A model generated the notes under the pieces. The model was not told the DNA's origin, did no database searches, and saw only the letters and a program-made list of their open reading frames with translations. From NCBI GenBank assembly GCA_016650125.1, contig JAENWT010000008.1, forward strand, positions 1 to 64,000: a stretch of 64,000 nucleotides of DNA, written 5' to 3'. The translations under genes were made by a program, and so were the position numbers. The DNA comes from Thermoleophilia bacterium (lineage in GTDB: Bacteria > Actinomycetota > Thermoleophilia > Solirubrobacterales > 70-9). Position 1 is the first letter of the stretch. The number at the start of each line of letters is the position of its first letter. Positions 56,284-64,000 of the stretch are shown here, piece after piece.

Positions 56284-56960
56284 GCTGGGAAAGGGAAGAA
56301 GGGTCCGAAGAGTCCGGTTCTGGCGGACCGCGCACCAACATGTTCGTCGTGCTCGGGATCACCCTGGTTCTGGTTCTCGCCGTGACCCTGTTCTTCGCTT
56401 TTCGCGGTAAAGAGTCGGGCACGGTCGGCATCGGATCGGCCGGGATCGGGGAGAAGGTGGCGCCTTTCGCGGTGCCGGACGCCGCCTCGGACCTCGACGG
56501 CGACGCCAACATCGACCCGGACAAGGCCTGCTCGGTCGAGGTGGCTGACGCCATCCGGGTCTGCGATTTCTTCGACAAGCCGCTGGTCCTGTCGTTCTGG
56601 TTCACCAAGGGCGTCTCACCCGGTTGCGTCGAGCAGCAGGACGTTTTCGACAAGCTGGACGCGAAGTACAAGGGCCGGGTCGGCCTGCTCTCGATCAACG
56701 TTCGCGACGACCGCGAAAAGGTGCGCGACCTGATCGCGGAGCACGACTGGAAGGTCCCGGTCGGTTATGACCGGGACGGCGCGGTCTCCAACATCTACCG
56801 GGTCGGTGGCTGCCCGACTTTCCTCTTCATCAAGCCCGGCGGTGTCCTGAAGAACGCGGAGATCAAAAGGAAGACGCTTCCGGAGCTGGACGCACAGGTA
56901 CGCTCATTGCTCGAGTCCTCAAATGGCGCAAAAGTCAAACCGCAAAACTCCCAGCAGTAA
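56280..56960 (+). CDS. Membrane-anchored thioredoxin-fold protein
   Basis: A 226-residue protein: acidic start, one transmembrane helix (VVLGITLVLVLAVTLFFAF), then a TlpA/AhpC-like fold with KPLVLSFWFTKGVSPGCVEQ, GLLSINVRDDREKVRDLIAE, YRVGGCPTFLFIKPGG (cis-Pro loop). The active site has one Cys in place of C-x-x-C, with a second Cys before the cis-Pro. TTG start coupled to the RND gene. It may reduce or fold envelope proteins. Confidence 0.8.
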   Translation: MSWEREEGSEESGSGGPRTNMFVVLGITLVLVLAVTLFFAFRGKESGTVGIGSAGIGEKVAPFAVPDAASDLDGDANIDPDKACSVEVADAIRVCDFFDKPLVLSFWFTKGVSPGCVEQQDVFDKLDAKYKGRVGLLSINVRDDREKVRDLIAEHDWKVPVGYDRDGAVSNIYRVGGCPTFLFIKPGGVLKNAEIKRKTLPELDAQVRSLLESSNGAKVKPQNSQQ

Positions 56961-57327
56961 GCAGGAAGCGCCGCCGGCTCCGTGGGGGTCCTTCCCCCTG
57001 ATGGAGCTCGCGGTCCTCGCCGGACTGATCCTGATCGTCGTCGGTGCGATCACCGGCAACCCGACCCAGCTGGCGATCGGACTCGCGCTCGGCTCGCTTG
57101 GCGGACTCGAACTCTCGGTCCGCGAGCACTTCGCCGGGTTCCGGTCCCACACGACACTGCTCGCCGGCGTCGTGTTCGTGCTCGCGACCGGCCTCAGCTA
57201 CTTCGTCGCGCTGCTGGTCCTCTGGAAATGCCTGGTCATCGGGTTCAGCCTCGGCGGCCTCGCCTGGGGCTACCTGCGCCGGGTCTTCGAGAAGAAGTCC
57301 GGCGGCCTCAGCTACAAGCTGCGATAA
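56923..57327 (+). CDS. Small membrane protein at the end of the lipid-transport operon
   Basis: A 134-residue protein with a basic start (MAQKSNRKTPSSKQ), about four transmembrane helices (LMELAVLAGLILIVVGAI, LAIGLALGSLGGLEL, TTLLAGVVFVLATGLSYFVA) and a basic end. It overlaps the previous gene by 38 nt. No known family recognised. Confidence 0.75.
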   Translation: MAQKSNRKTPSSKQEAPPAPWGSFPLMELAVLAGLILIVVGAITGNPTQLAIGLALGSLGGLELSVREHFAGFRSHTTLLAGVVFVLATGLSYFVALLVLWKCLVIGFSLGGLAWGYLRRVFEKKSGGLSYKLR

Positions 57328-57352
57328 CGAAGCAGTCTTGCCTTTAATCGGA

Positions 57353-57380
57353 ACGGCCGGCCGCTTTCGCGACCGGCCGT
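57353..57380. terminator. Hairpin between convergent genes
   Basis: ACGGCCGG (57353-57360) pairs with CCGGCCGT (57373-57380) around a 12-nt loop. It lies between the convergent membrane-protein and mihF genes and probably ends transcription from both sides, although it lacks a long T-tract. Confidence 0.6.
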
Positions 57381-57407
57381 AGTCCGTTTGGCTCCGTCCC
57401 TGAAAAG

Positions 57408-57746
57408 TCAGTGAGGACGGAGCTGGCTGACCAAGAGCATTCGTTGGCGCTCGGTCAAAGTGTCAAGCCGCTTGTTCTCGCTCAGTGCAACCGAAGCGAG
57501 AAGTTTGCGGGTCCTGGTCCTGCCCCACCGAGACTGGCTGCGCAGCAGCTCGGACAAGGTCATGCTTTCGGTTTGCCAGGGACATTCGGAAATGACCCTC
57601 GTGATCGGTACTTCGCCACTGGCGATTGACCGCTTCAACGCCGCACGGGCGAGACGCACTCGGTTGGCTCTCTCCAGCGCGCGCAAATGCTGGGGGACCA
57701 CCGGACTCGCGGCAGTTGGTGAAGCGGCAGTGGCAATAGATTCCAC
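57408..57746 (-). CDS. mihF: Integration host factor, actinobacterial type
   Basis: A 112-residue nucleoid protein: VPQHLRALERANRVRLARAA, LKRSIASGEVPITRVISECP, MTLSELLRSQSRWGRTRTRK, LTERQRMLLVSQL. This is the helix-two-turn-helix mIHF fold of actinobacteria, unrelated to E. coli IHF. It binds DNA and compacts it. GTG 57746 follows GGGAGG at 7 nt; the longer in-frame ATG start at 57812 has no support. Confidence 0.9.
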   Translation of the reverse strand: MESIATAASPTAASPVVPQHLRALERANRVRLARAALKRSIASGEVPITRVISECPWQTESMTLSELLRSQSRWGRTRTRKLLASVALSENKRLDTLTERQRMLLVSQLRPH

Positions 57747-58074
57747 GGACTGTCCTCCCTTTGGGGGATGATTAAAAATGACTGGTTTCAGGGCGCCGAC
57801 CAGCGAAGTCAAAGCTCCCCTTGGTCGTAACTCTCCTCACTCCGGGGCCTCTCCTGAGGGGCTCCGATGCGTTGGATTCAACCTACGCGGTAGGCCCTGG
57901 TCCGTCAACGCCCAATTTTGGCAAAAGGTCGCTAAGAGCAGGATTTACCTCGTGGGCTGGAAAGAGGCGACCGGAGTCGGTAGGTTCGGTCAAGATTCAG
58001 TACCCAGTCACCGAACATCGTTCGGTACAAAGCTATTCCCGGGGAGCAGAACGCTCGTCGAGTAAGGGGAGCAA
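57747..58074. promoter_or_regulatory. 328-nt divergent intergenic region (mihF / binding protein)
   Basis: No gene is seen. The region must hold the promoters of both neighbours. It contains the short hairpin CCTACGCGGTAGG near 57889 and the palindrome CCGAACATCGTTCGG (58011-58025), about 50 nt before the GTG of the binding-protein gene, a plausible repressor site. No clear -35/-10 pair could be assigned. Confidence 0.4.
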
Positions 58075-59421
58075 GTGTCTCGAATTTTCAAGATCTCTTT
58101 GATCGCCGCCGCCCTCATGGCGGGGTCGATATTCGTAGTTGCGTGTGGCAGTAGCGATGACGATTCGTCATCGGATTCGTCCTCGTCTGACTCGACGATG
58201 GCTGTCTCGGCTGACACCTGCGGTGACGTCAAGTTCGTCGGCGAAGGCGAGCCCGACGCGCTGATCGTCTCCGACCTGCCGCTCCAGGGCGACTCGAAGG
58301 ACCGCTCGACGCAGATGAACACCGCGATCGAAGAAGTCCTCGCCGATTCCGAGTACCAGGCGGGCGACACCAAGGTCGGCTTCCAGGCCTGCGACGACTC
58401 GCTCGCCGACACCGGCCTGTGGGACGAGCAGACATGCAAGGACAACGCTTCTGCCTACAGCGACAACACCGACGTCATCGGCGTCATCGGCACCTACAAC
58501 TCCGGTTGTGCCGAGCTGATGATCCCCACGCTGAATCAGGCTGAAGGCGGCGAGCTGGCGATGGTCTCGCCGGGCAACACCGCGGTCTGCCTGACCGAAC
58601 CCGCAGATACCTGCGAGAACGGAACGCCGGATTCGCTCTATCCGACGGGTAACAGGAACTACGCAAGAGTCGTGCCGAACGACGCCTTCCAGGGCGCCGG
58701 CCTCGTCACCTTCGCGAAAAAGAAGAGTTACCAGGACGTCGCGGTGCTTTACGCGGCGGATGACCCGACCAGCCTCGGCCAGGCGAAGACGTTCATCAAC
58801 TCGGCCAAGCTCGGCGGGATCAACATCTCGATGCAGAAGAGCTGGGACCCGGAAGCGAAGGACTACACCGACCTCATGAACGAGGCGGCGGACGCCGACG
58901 TGGACGCGGTCCTGCTCGCCGGACTGACCGAACAGAACGGCGCCCATCTGATCAAGGACAAGGTCAAGGTCCTCGGTCCGAACAGCGGCGTCGGCCTGAT
59001 GGCGCCCGACGGGTTCGCCCAGCAGTCGACGATCGACGAAGCCGGTTCGGCCTCGAAGGGCATGTTCGCCAGTGTTCCGGGACGTGCTCCGGAACTGCTG
59101 ACCGGCCCCGGCAAGCAGATGGTCGCGGCCATCTCCAAGCAGGTCGGCGGTGAGCCGGTGGAGATCTACGCGCCGTACGCCGGCCAGGCCGCGGACGTGA
59201 TGCTCCAGGCGATCGCCGCCGGTGGCTCCGAGCGCGGTGACATCACCAAGGCGCTCTACGGCCTGAAGGTGCCGGACGGCATCGTCGGCAAGTTCGAGAT
59301 CACCGACACCGGCGATCCGAACGTCGGCCCAGTCACGATCTCGGAGGCCGGCAAGACGTTCGAGCCGCTCGAAGTGGTCCTGCCCGCCTCGAACCTGGTC
59401 ACCGCAGCCCGAGGCAAGTAG
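58075..59421 (+). CDS. Branched-chain-amino-acid-type ABC substrate-binding lipoprotein
   Basis: A 448-residue type I periplasmic-binding-fold protein. Lipobox FVVACG, then an Asp/Ser-rich linker (SSDDDSSSDSSSSD) and a LivJ-like domain: DVIGVIGTYNSGCAELMIPT, NYARVVPNDAFQGAGLVTFA, DVAVLYAADDPTSLGQAKTF, YAGQAADVMLQAIAAGG. GTG 58075 follows AAGGGGAGC. No permease or ATPase gene is adjacent, so the transporter partners are elsewhere. Confidence 0.85.
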   Translation: MSRIFKISLIAAALMAGSIFVVACGSSDDDSSSDSSSSDSTMAVSADTCGDVKFVGEGEPDALIVSDLPLQGDSKDRSTQMNTAIEEVLADSEYQAGDTKVGFQACDDSLADTGLWDEQTCKDNASAYSDNTDVIGVIGTYNSGCAELMIPTLNQAEGGELAMVSPGNTAVCLTEPADTCENGTPDSLYPTGNRNYARVVPNDAFQGAGLVTFAKKKSYQDVAVLYAADDPTSLGQAKTFINSAKLGGINISMQKSWDPEAKDYTDLMNEAADADVDAVLLAGLTEQNGAHLIKDKVKVLGPNSGVGLMAPDGFAQQSTIDEAGSASKGMFASVPGRAPELLTGPGKQMVAAISKQVGGEPVEIYAPYAGQAADVMLQAIAAGGSERGDITKALYGLKVPDGIVGKFEITDTGDPNVGPVTISEAGKTFEPLEVVLPASNLVTAARGK

Positions 59422-59441
59422 TTCGAAACGAGATTCACTGC

Positions 59442-59471
59442 GAGGCCCTCGGACTTCGGTCCGGGGGCCTC
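59442..59471 (+). terminator. Intrinsic terminator of the binding-protein gene
   Basis: GAGGCCCTCGGAC (59442-59454), a TTCG tetraloop, GTCCGGGGGCCTC (59459-59471), then GTTTCGTTT. A strong stem with one mismatch and a T-rich tail, 20 nt after the stop codon. Confidence 0.85.
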
Positions 59472-59498
59472 GTTTCGTTTAACCCGCCGGCGAAACAC

Positions 59499-59549
59499 CA
59501 TTCTGGAAAGCATTTCAAGGCAATAGAGCGGGAAATGCTTGCCAGAACG
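59499..59549. repeat. 51-bp palindromic element, copy 2
   Basis: The same 51-bp unit as at 1962-2012, with one base change in the loop-proximal region and one in the right stem (CTTGCC in place of CTTTCC). Separated from copy 3 by 10 nt, in direct orientation. Confidence 0.85.
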
Positions 59550-59559
59550 AACGGCGCCT

Positions 59560-59610
59560 CATTCTGGAAAGCATTTCAAGGCAATGGAACGGGAAATGCT
59601 TTCCAGAATG
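59560..59610. repeat. 51-bp palindromic element, copy 3
   Basis: The full 51-bp unit with perfect outer stems (CATTCTGGAAAGCATTTC against GAAATGCTTTCCAGAATG). It ends 4 nt before the stop of the alpha-oxoamine synthase gene (read from the minus strand). Confidence 0.87.
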
Positions 59611-59614
59611 TTGG

Positions 59615-60877
59615 TTAGCTGCTGGTGACTCCCTCGAAGGCCTTGTCTTTGAGGACCGTTTCGAAGATTCCGAGTGCTTTGTCCAGCTGCTCGGTTTCGT
59701 GGGTTGCCATCAGACTGGTCCGGAGCAGGGCGCCGCTCGGCGGCACGGCCGGGTGAATCGCCACGTTGGTGTAGACGCCGGCTTCGAACAGCGCCTTCCA
59801 CAGGAGGATCGCCTGCCAGTCGTCGCCGATGACCACCGGCACCACCGGGGTCGTGGCGACCGATCCGTCGGGCATCAGCCCGGGTTCGATCACCCGCAGC
59901 CCGAGGCTCTTGAGGCCCTCGCGCAGGTAGTCGGCGTTGCCCAGCAACTTCGAATAGAGCGCCGGCCCTTCGGCCCGGCAGATCTTCACGGCGGCGAGCG
60001 CCGCGCCGACCGAGGCCGGTACGCCCGAGGCGCTGAAGATGAAGGAACGTGAACTGATCCGCATGTAGTCGACGACTTCGGCGCTGCCGGCGATGAAGCC
60101 GCCGCAGGAGGCAAGGCTCTTCGAGAAGGTGCCCATGCGCAGGTCGACCTGGTCCTCGAGGCCGAAGAGTTCGGTCGCGCCGGCACCGCGGGCGCCGAGC
60201 ACACCGACCCCGTGGGCCTCGTCGACCATCAGCCGCGCGCCATACTGCTGCGCCAGCTCGGTGACCCGGGGCAGGTCGCAGAGGTCGCCTTCCATCGAAT
60301 AGACGCCGTCGACGACCACCAGGACGCCACCGCCGTCGCCTGCGGCCCGCTGGAGCATCTTTTCCAGCTTGTCGGTCTGGTTGTGGCGGAAGGGGCGCAT
60401 CTTCGCGCCGGAGAGCTTGATGCCGTCGAGGATCGAGGCGTGGTCGCCGGCGTCGGCGATGACCGTGTCTTCCGGGCCGAGCAGCGCCTGGAGGCAGCCG
60501 ACGTTCGCCTGGTAACCGGTCGAGAAGACGATCGCCCCCTCGGTCTCCATCCACTCGGCCAGCTCGGTCTCGAGCTCGACGTGGATCGGCGTGGTGCCGT
60601 TCAGGAGGCGCGAGCCGGTGACGCCGGTGCCGTAGGTGTCGAGGGCGTCACGCGCGGCCTGCTTGACGCGGTCATCGCCGGTCAGCCCGAGGTAGTTGTT
60701 CGACCCGAGCATGATCGTCTCGCGCCCCTCCATCTCGACCACCGGGCCGGCCTGGGAGGTGAGCAGGCGGAAGTAAGGATTGAATCCCCCTTCGTTGGCC
60801 GCTTCGAGCAGCTCGCGCCGGTCGTGGTTCTTGACCTTCTCGAAGAGATCGATCGGAGTCGCTGCGGTTTCGGTCAT
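59615..60877 (-). CDS. Alpha-oxoamine synthase (KBL/BioF/SPT-like aminotransferase)
   Basis: A 420-residue PLP enzyme: NNYLGLTGDDRVKQAARDAL, GTGVTGSRLLNGTTPIHVEL, DAGDHASILDGIKLSGAK, VVDGVYSMEGDLCDLP, VDEAHGVGVLG and the PLP-Lys in MGTFSKSLASCGG. Members condense an amino acid with an acyl-CoA: KBL (glycine, acetyl-CoA), BioF (alanine, pimeloyl-CoA), SPT (serine, palmitoyl-CoA). No bio or tdh genes are near, so the specificity is open; the lipid-related surroundings make an SPT-like role possible. Confidence 0.85.
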   Translation of the reverse strand: MTETAATPIDLFEKVKNHDRRELLEAANEGGFNPYFRLLTSQAGPVVEMEGRETIMLGSNNYLGLTGDDRVKQAARDALDTYGTGVTGSRLLNGTTPIHVELETELAEWMETEGAIVFSTGYQANVGCLQALLGPEDTVIADAGDHASILDGIKLSGAKMRPFRHNQTDKLEKMLQRAAGDGGGVLVVVDGVYSMEGDLCDLPRVTELAQQYGARLMVDEAHGVGVLGARGAGATELFGLEDQVDLRMGTFSKSLASCGGFIAGSAEVVDYMRISSRSFIFSASGVPASVGAALAAVKICRAEGPALYSKLLGNADYLREGLKSLGLRVIEPGLMPDGSVATTPVVPVVIGDDWQAILLWKALFEAGVYTNVAIHPAVPPSGALLRTSLMATHETEQLDKALGIFETVLKDKAFEGVTSS

Positions 60878-60915
60878 AAGAGCAGTTTGTCAACTCCCGC
60901 TATATATAGGAACTG

Positions 60916-61935
60916 ATGGATGACTCCAACGGAATAGAAGTGATCGGGCTGGTCAAGCAGTTCAAGAACGGCCCGCGTGCGGTCGACGGCATCGACCTCG
61001 AAGTCGAACCCGGGGAGATCTATGGCTTCCTCGGCCCGAACGGCGCCGGCAAGTCGACCACCGTCCACATGCTGACCACCCTTTTGCCGCCGACCGCGGG
61101 CACCGCCCGGGTCGCCGGCCTCGACGTCGCCAAGCAGGGTCCCGAGGTGCGCAAGGTGATCGGCGCGGCGCTTCAAGAGGCCGCGCTCGACCCTCACCTG
61201 ACCGGCAGCGAGCACATGAAGCTCCAGACCGCGCTCCACGGCCTGCCAAAGAACGAGCGCATCAAGCGCGGCGAAGAACTGATCGAGCGGGTCGGGCTGT
61301 CCGATGCCGCCGGTCGCCGGGTTGGCGCCTACTCCGGCGGCATGAAGCGCCGCCTCGATCTCGCCCTTGCCCTGGTCCACCGGCCGCGGGTCCTCTTCCT
61401 CGACGAACCGACCACCGGACTCGATCCCCAGAGCCGCTCCTCGCTCTGGTCCGAAGTCACGAGGCTCTCCGCCGAGGACGGCGTCACCGTCTTCCTGACC
61501 ACGCAGTACCTCGAGGAGGCCGACCAGCTGGCCAACCGGATCGGAATCATCGACGACGGCAGGATCGTCGCCGAAGGCACTCCGGCCGCCCTCAAGTCGG
61601 AGATCGGCCGCCCCAGCGTCGAGGTCGTGCCGCGTGACCCGGTCAGGTGTGGGGAGGCAAGGACCATTCTCGACGACTTCGGCACGCGGGTTCCGGCGGC
61701 GCGCGACATCCTTGCGATCCGACTGAACGAGGGCATCGACGAACTGGTCGGCATCGTCCGCGCCTTCGACGCGGCGGACATCGAGCTCGCCAGCCTGGTC
61801 CTCAACGAGCCCACCCTCGATGACGTCTTCCTGGAGAAGACCGGTCGCCACCTCGAAGGCTCCGGCGAGGCCGACAGCGGCGAGATGGCCCTGCCGCAGG
61901 CGCAGGGGGCCGCGGAGCTGGCGGTTTCCCAGTGA
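60916..61935 (+). CDS. ABC exporter ATPase (DrrA-like)
   Basis: A 339-residue ABC ATPase: Walker A GPNGAGKSTTVHML, signature AYSGGMKRRLDLALALVHRP, Walker B VLFLDEPTTGLDPQSR, switch TTQYLEEADQL, and a C-terminal DrrA-type domain ending TLDDVFLEKTGRHLEG. It energises the two ABC-2 permeases that follow (4-nt overlap). Typical substrates are drugs, antibiotics or lipids. Confidence 0.9.
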   Translation: MDDSNGIEVIGLVKQFKNGPRAVDGIDLEVEPGEIYGFLGPNGAGKSTTVHMLTTLLPPTAGTARVAGLDVAKQGPEVRKVIGAALQEAALDPHLTGSEHMKLQTALHGLPKNERIKRGEELIERVGLSDAAGRRVGAYSGGMKRRLDLALALVHRPRVLFLDEPTTGLDPQSRSSLWSEVTRLSAEDGVTVFLTTQYLEEADQLANRIGIIDDGRIVAEGTPAALKSEIGRPSVEVVPRDPVRCGEARTILDDFGTRVPAARDILAIRLNEGIDELVGIVRAFDAADIELASLVLNEPTLDDVFLEKTGRHLEGSGEADSGEMALPQAQGAAELAVSQ

Positions 61936-62741
61936 GCGGAGCGGTAGCAACTGCTGACTTCAGGGGGCGATCGGTCCTGCCGATCCAGGTGGCTGCGATG
62001 GCCGGCCGCTCGGTCACCCGGCTGATCCGCCAGCCGGCGGCGATCGTCCCCAGCGTCATCTTCCCGCTGTTCCTGCTCGCGGTGAACGCGGGCGGGCTCA
62101 ACTCGGCGACCAATCTCCCCGGCTTCCCGACCGACTCTTACATCACCTTCGCGATCGCCTTCACCTTCATCCAGGCGGCCATCTTCTCGACCATGAATGC
62201 CGGGCAGGGCCTCGCCCAGGACATCGAGAACGGTTTCTTCAGCCGGCTGGTCCTGACGCCGATGCGGCCTTCAGCGCTGATGGCCGGACAGCTCGCCGGA
62301 CTCGTGTTGCTCGGCCAGTTCCAGGCACTGCTCTACCTTGCGGTCGGCCTGGCCTCGGGCGCGCAATTCCCGGCCGGCATCCTCGGTTATCTGGTTCTGG
62401 CGGCGCTGGTTTCGATCATCTCGATCGGCTTCGGCGGGATCGGCCTGATCATGGCGATCCGGACCGGCTCGGGCGAGGCGGTGCAGGGCATGTTCCCGAT
62501 CATGTTCGTGCTGCTCTTCTTCAGCTCGATGGCGTTGCCGCGCAACCTGATCGAGCAGGACTGGTACCGCATCATCGCGACGATCAACCCGGTGAGCTAC
62601 CTGATCGAAGCGATCCGCAGCCTTTTCATCACCGGCTGGAACGGAGAGGCGCTTGCCCTCGGATTCGGGGTCGCGATCGTGATCGCGATCCTCTCGATCA
62701 CGATCGCCGCCGGTTCGCTCAAGGGAAGGATGCTGAACTGA
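61932..62741 (+). CDS. ABC-2 type permease (DrrB-like) 1
   Basis: A 269-residue protein with six helices: SVIFPLFLLAVNAGGLNSAT, GQGLAQDIENGFFSRLVLTP (a family motif after helix 2), LVLAALVSIISIGFGGIGL, NPVSYLIEAIRSLFITGW near the end. GTG start overlapping the ATPase gene by 4 nt. It pairs with the next permease. Confidence 0.88.
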   Translation: MSGAVATADFRGRSVLPIQVAAMAGRSVTRLIRQPAAIVPSVIFPLFLLAVNAGGLNSATNLPGFPTDSYITFAIAFTFIQAAIFSTMNAGQGLAQDIENGFFSRLVLTPMRPSALMAGQLAGLVLLGQFQALLYLAVGLASGAQFPAGILGYLVLAALVSIISIGFGGIGLIMAIRTGSGEAVQGMFPIMFVLLFFSSMALPRNLIEQDWYRIIATINPVSYLIEAIRSLFITGWNGEALALGFGVAIVIAILSITIAAGSLKGRMLN

Positions 62742-63511
62742 TGTCGTCCGCCTACTTCGCTCCCGCCTGGGCCGTGGCCTGGCGGTACCTCCACAACCTC
62801 TATACGAAGCCCGCCGTTCTGATTCCCGGGCTGATCTTCCCGCTGTTCTTCCTCGCCGCCTTCGCCGGCGGTCTTTCGTCGATCGGTGACGCACCGGGAT
62901 TCAACTACTACGACTTCACGGCGTTTCAGTTCTGCTTCATCCTGATCCAGGCGTCGGCGCTGGCCGGCGTATTCGTCGGCTTCTCGATCGCCGCTGACTT
63001 CGAGCTGGGGATGGGCCGGAGAATGATGCTGGCGATCACCCATCGCAGCGCGATCGTGCTCGGTTACGCGATCGGTGCGGCACTCCGGCTGTTCCTGGTC
63101 TGGGCGATCATCACCGTGGTCTCTTTGCTGGCCGGGATGGAGGTCCACGGCAGTGGTCTGAACATCGTCGGCATCTACAGCCTCGCGGTGCTGGCAAACG
63201 TTGCCGCCCTGCTGTTCTCGGCAGGCATCGCACTGCGATTCCGCTCTCTCCAGGCCGGGCCGCTGATGCAGATGCCGGTCTTCATCATCCTGTTCCTCGC
63301 GCCGGTCTACGTGCCACAGAAGTTGCTGACCGGCTGGATCGAACCCGCCGCATCGGTCAACCCGGTCACCGCTTCACTCAATGCCGCCCGCAGCCTGATG
63401 GCCGGCGATCCGAGTGGCGTCCTGCTCGCCTACGGCGTCGCGCTCGGCCTGATCATGGTGATGGGCTTCTGGGCCATCCGCGGCCTGCGCAGCGCTGAAA
63501 CCGCCGGTTAG
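62741..63511 (+). CDS. ABC-2 type permease (DrrB-like) 2
   Basis: A 256-residue paralogue: AVLIPGLIFPLFFLAAFAGG, GFSIAADFELGMGRRMMLAI, FIILFLAPVYVPQKLLTGW, NPVTASLNAARSLMAGDP. Its ATG shares a base with the stop of permease 1. Together with the ATPase they make a complete exporter. Confidence 0.88.
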   Translation: MSSAYFAPAWAVAWRYLHNLYTKPAVLIPGLIFPLFFLAAFAGGLSSIGDAPGFNYYDFTAFQFCFILIQASALAGVFVGFSIAADFELGMGRRMMLAITHRSAIVLGYAIGAALRLFLVWAIITVVSLLAGMEVHGSGLNIVGIYSLAVLANVAALLFSAGIALRFRSLQAGPLMQMPVFIILFLAPVYVPQKLLTGWIEPAASVNPVTASLNAARSLMAGDPSGVLLAYGVALGLIMVMGFWAIRGLRSAETAG

Positions 63512-63520
63512 AGTGCGTCC

Positions 63521-64000
63521 ATGACAACTGATGCGGCGCGCTGGCGCGCCCCGGCGCTAGGCGAAGCCAAAGAACTCGACCTGTCCGCCGGCAAGCTGCT
63601 CTACCACGATGTCGGCAACGGTCCGACTCTGGTCTTCGTCCATGGCCTTTTGGTCAACGCCAACCTCTGGCGCAAGCTGGTCGAGCGGCTTTCGGCGGAG
63701 TTCCGCTGCGTCGTGCTCGACCTGCCGATCGGTTCACACATCCTGCCGCGCGAGCCCGGTGCCGACAACGGGCCGGTAGCCGTCGCCAACCTGGCGGCCG
63801 ACGCGATCGATGCCCTCGGGCTGGAGGACGTCACCCTGATCGGCAACGACAGCGGCGGCGCGATGTCGCAGGTGATCGTCACCACCCGCCCCGAACGGAT
63901 CGGGCGGCTGGTGCTCACGTCCTGCGACTTCCGCGACAACTTCCCTCCGAAGCTTTTCGCCTACTTCAAGCCGACCGCGGCGATTCCGGGGGCCCTCTAC
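63521..64000 (+). CDS. Alpha/beta hydrolase, N-terminal part (cut by window edge)
   Basis: The frame opens at ATG 63521, 9 nt after the permease stop, and runs off the window. Visible residues include LVFVHGLLVNANLWRKLVE (oxyanion loop), VVLDLPIGSH and the nucleophile elbow GNDSGGAMSQV, where the Ser lies between Asp and Gly. It resembles haloalkane-dehalogenase-like or esterase-type hydrolases. The Asp/His of the triad lie beyond the edge. Confidence 0.8.
   Translation, partial: MTTDAARWRAPALGEAKELDLSAGKLLYHDVGNGPTLVFVHGLLVNANLWRKLVERLSAEFRCVVLDLPIGSHILPREPGADNGPVAVANLAADAIDALGLEDVTLIGNDSGGAMSQVIVTTRPERIGRLVLTSCDFRDNFPPKLFAYFKPTAAIPGALY

Noticed and set aside
1-64000. CRISPR arrays, tRNA and rRNA genes
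   Set aside because: No regularly spaced 25-40-bp repeats and no tRNA-like T-arm/anticodon combinations or rRNA segments were noticed. A tRNAscan-SE run would be the decisive check for tRNAs.

Overview
The window is high-G+C DNA from a Gram-positive actinobacterium. The evidence is an actinobacterial-type integration host factor (57.4-57.7 kb), a HemQ-type coproheme decarboxylase, a PimA-like mannosyltransferase, YrbE/Mla-type permeases, frequent GTG and TTG starts, and many genes that overlap by 4 nt. The general style suggests a soil actinobacterium, possibly Solirubrobacterales/Thermoleophilia, but that placement is an impression, not a measurement. No rRNA, tRNA or CRISPR array was seen.

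Layout. 0-1.5 kb: a transposase tail, a PstS-like phosphate-binding protein and a truncated PstC. 1.5-5.3 kb (minus): an iron/haem/Fe-S operon (hemQ, alpha/beta hydrolase, fprA, bolA, grxD). 5.3-9.6 kb (plus): a phosphatase-like membrane protein and a fusion of GT4 glycosyltransferase with a flippase-like membrane domain. 9.55-9.89 kb: two abutting inverted-repeat units. 10-22 kb: methyltransferase, GntR/FadR regulator with a sterol-desaturase-type hydroxylase behind a FadR-type operator, ArsR/AHSA1 pair, VapB with a broken VapC, M14 peptidase, Pcm, HDAC-like deacetylase, NRAMP-like transporter, a deleted SDR and a ThDP enzyme.

21.8-45.6 kb is accessory DNA and the most interesting part. It starts with a Ser/Thr kinase and a membrane-anchored partner, an MmeI-like single-chain restriction-modification enzyme, and a second ArsR/AHSA1 module with DUF899. 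It continues with a low-G+C cluster at 28.7-33.8 kb. That cluster encodes a DNA-base-hypermodification-type protein, a MazG-like pyrophosphohydrolase, a SLOG-domain protein, a multi-domain TIR protein, a ThsB-like TIR protein and an Nmad2-like protein. It looks like a composite, Thoeris-related, nucleotide-centred anti-phage system. Broken gene ends mark its right edge (33.8-34.1 kb). A decayed copy of the metH 3' end (36.1 kb) and the intact one (37.5 kb) flank a small inserted segment. After metH come DUF1697, hipBA, and an AbiE toxin-antitoxin pair translationally coupled to a FhuF-like protein.

45.6-64 kb returns to core-like DNA: an aldehyde dehydrogenase and two PQQ-type sugar dehydrogenases with a lipoprotein; an Mla-like lipid transporter (two permeases, ATPase) with an RND/MMPL protein but no MCE protein in view; mihF; a branched-chain-amino-acid-type binding lipoprotein; an alpha-oxoamine synthase; a DrrAB-like ABC exporter; and the start of an alpha/beta hydrolase. 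A 51-bp palindromic element occurs three times (1.96, 59.50 and 59.56 kb). Several genes are visibly broken: pstC, vapC, SDR, an AHSA1 paralogue, a TetR fragment, a cyclase fragment and the metH relic.
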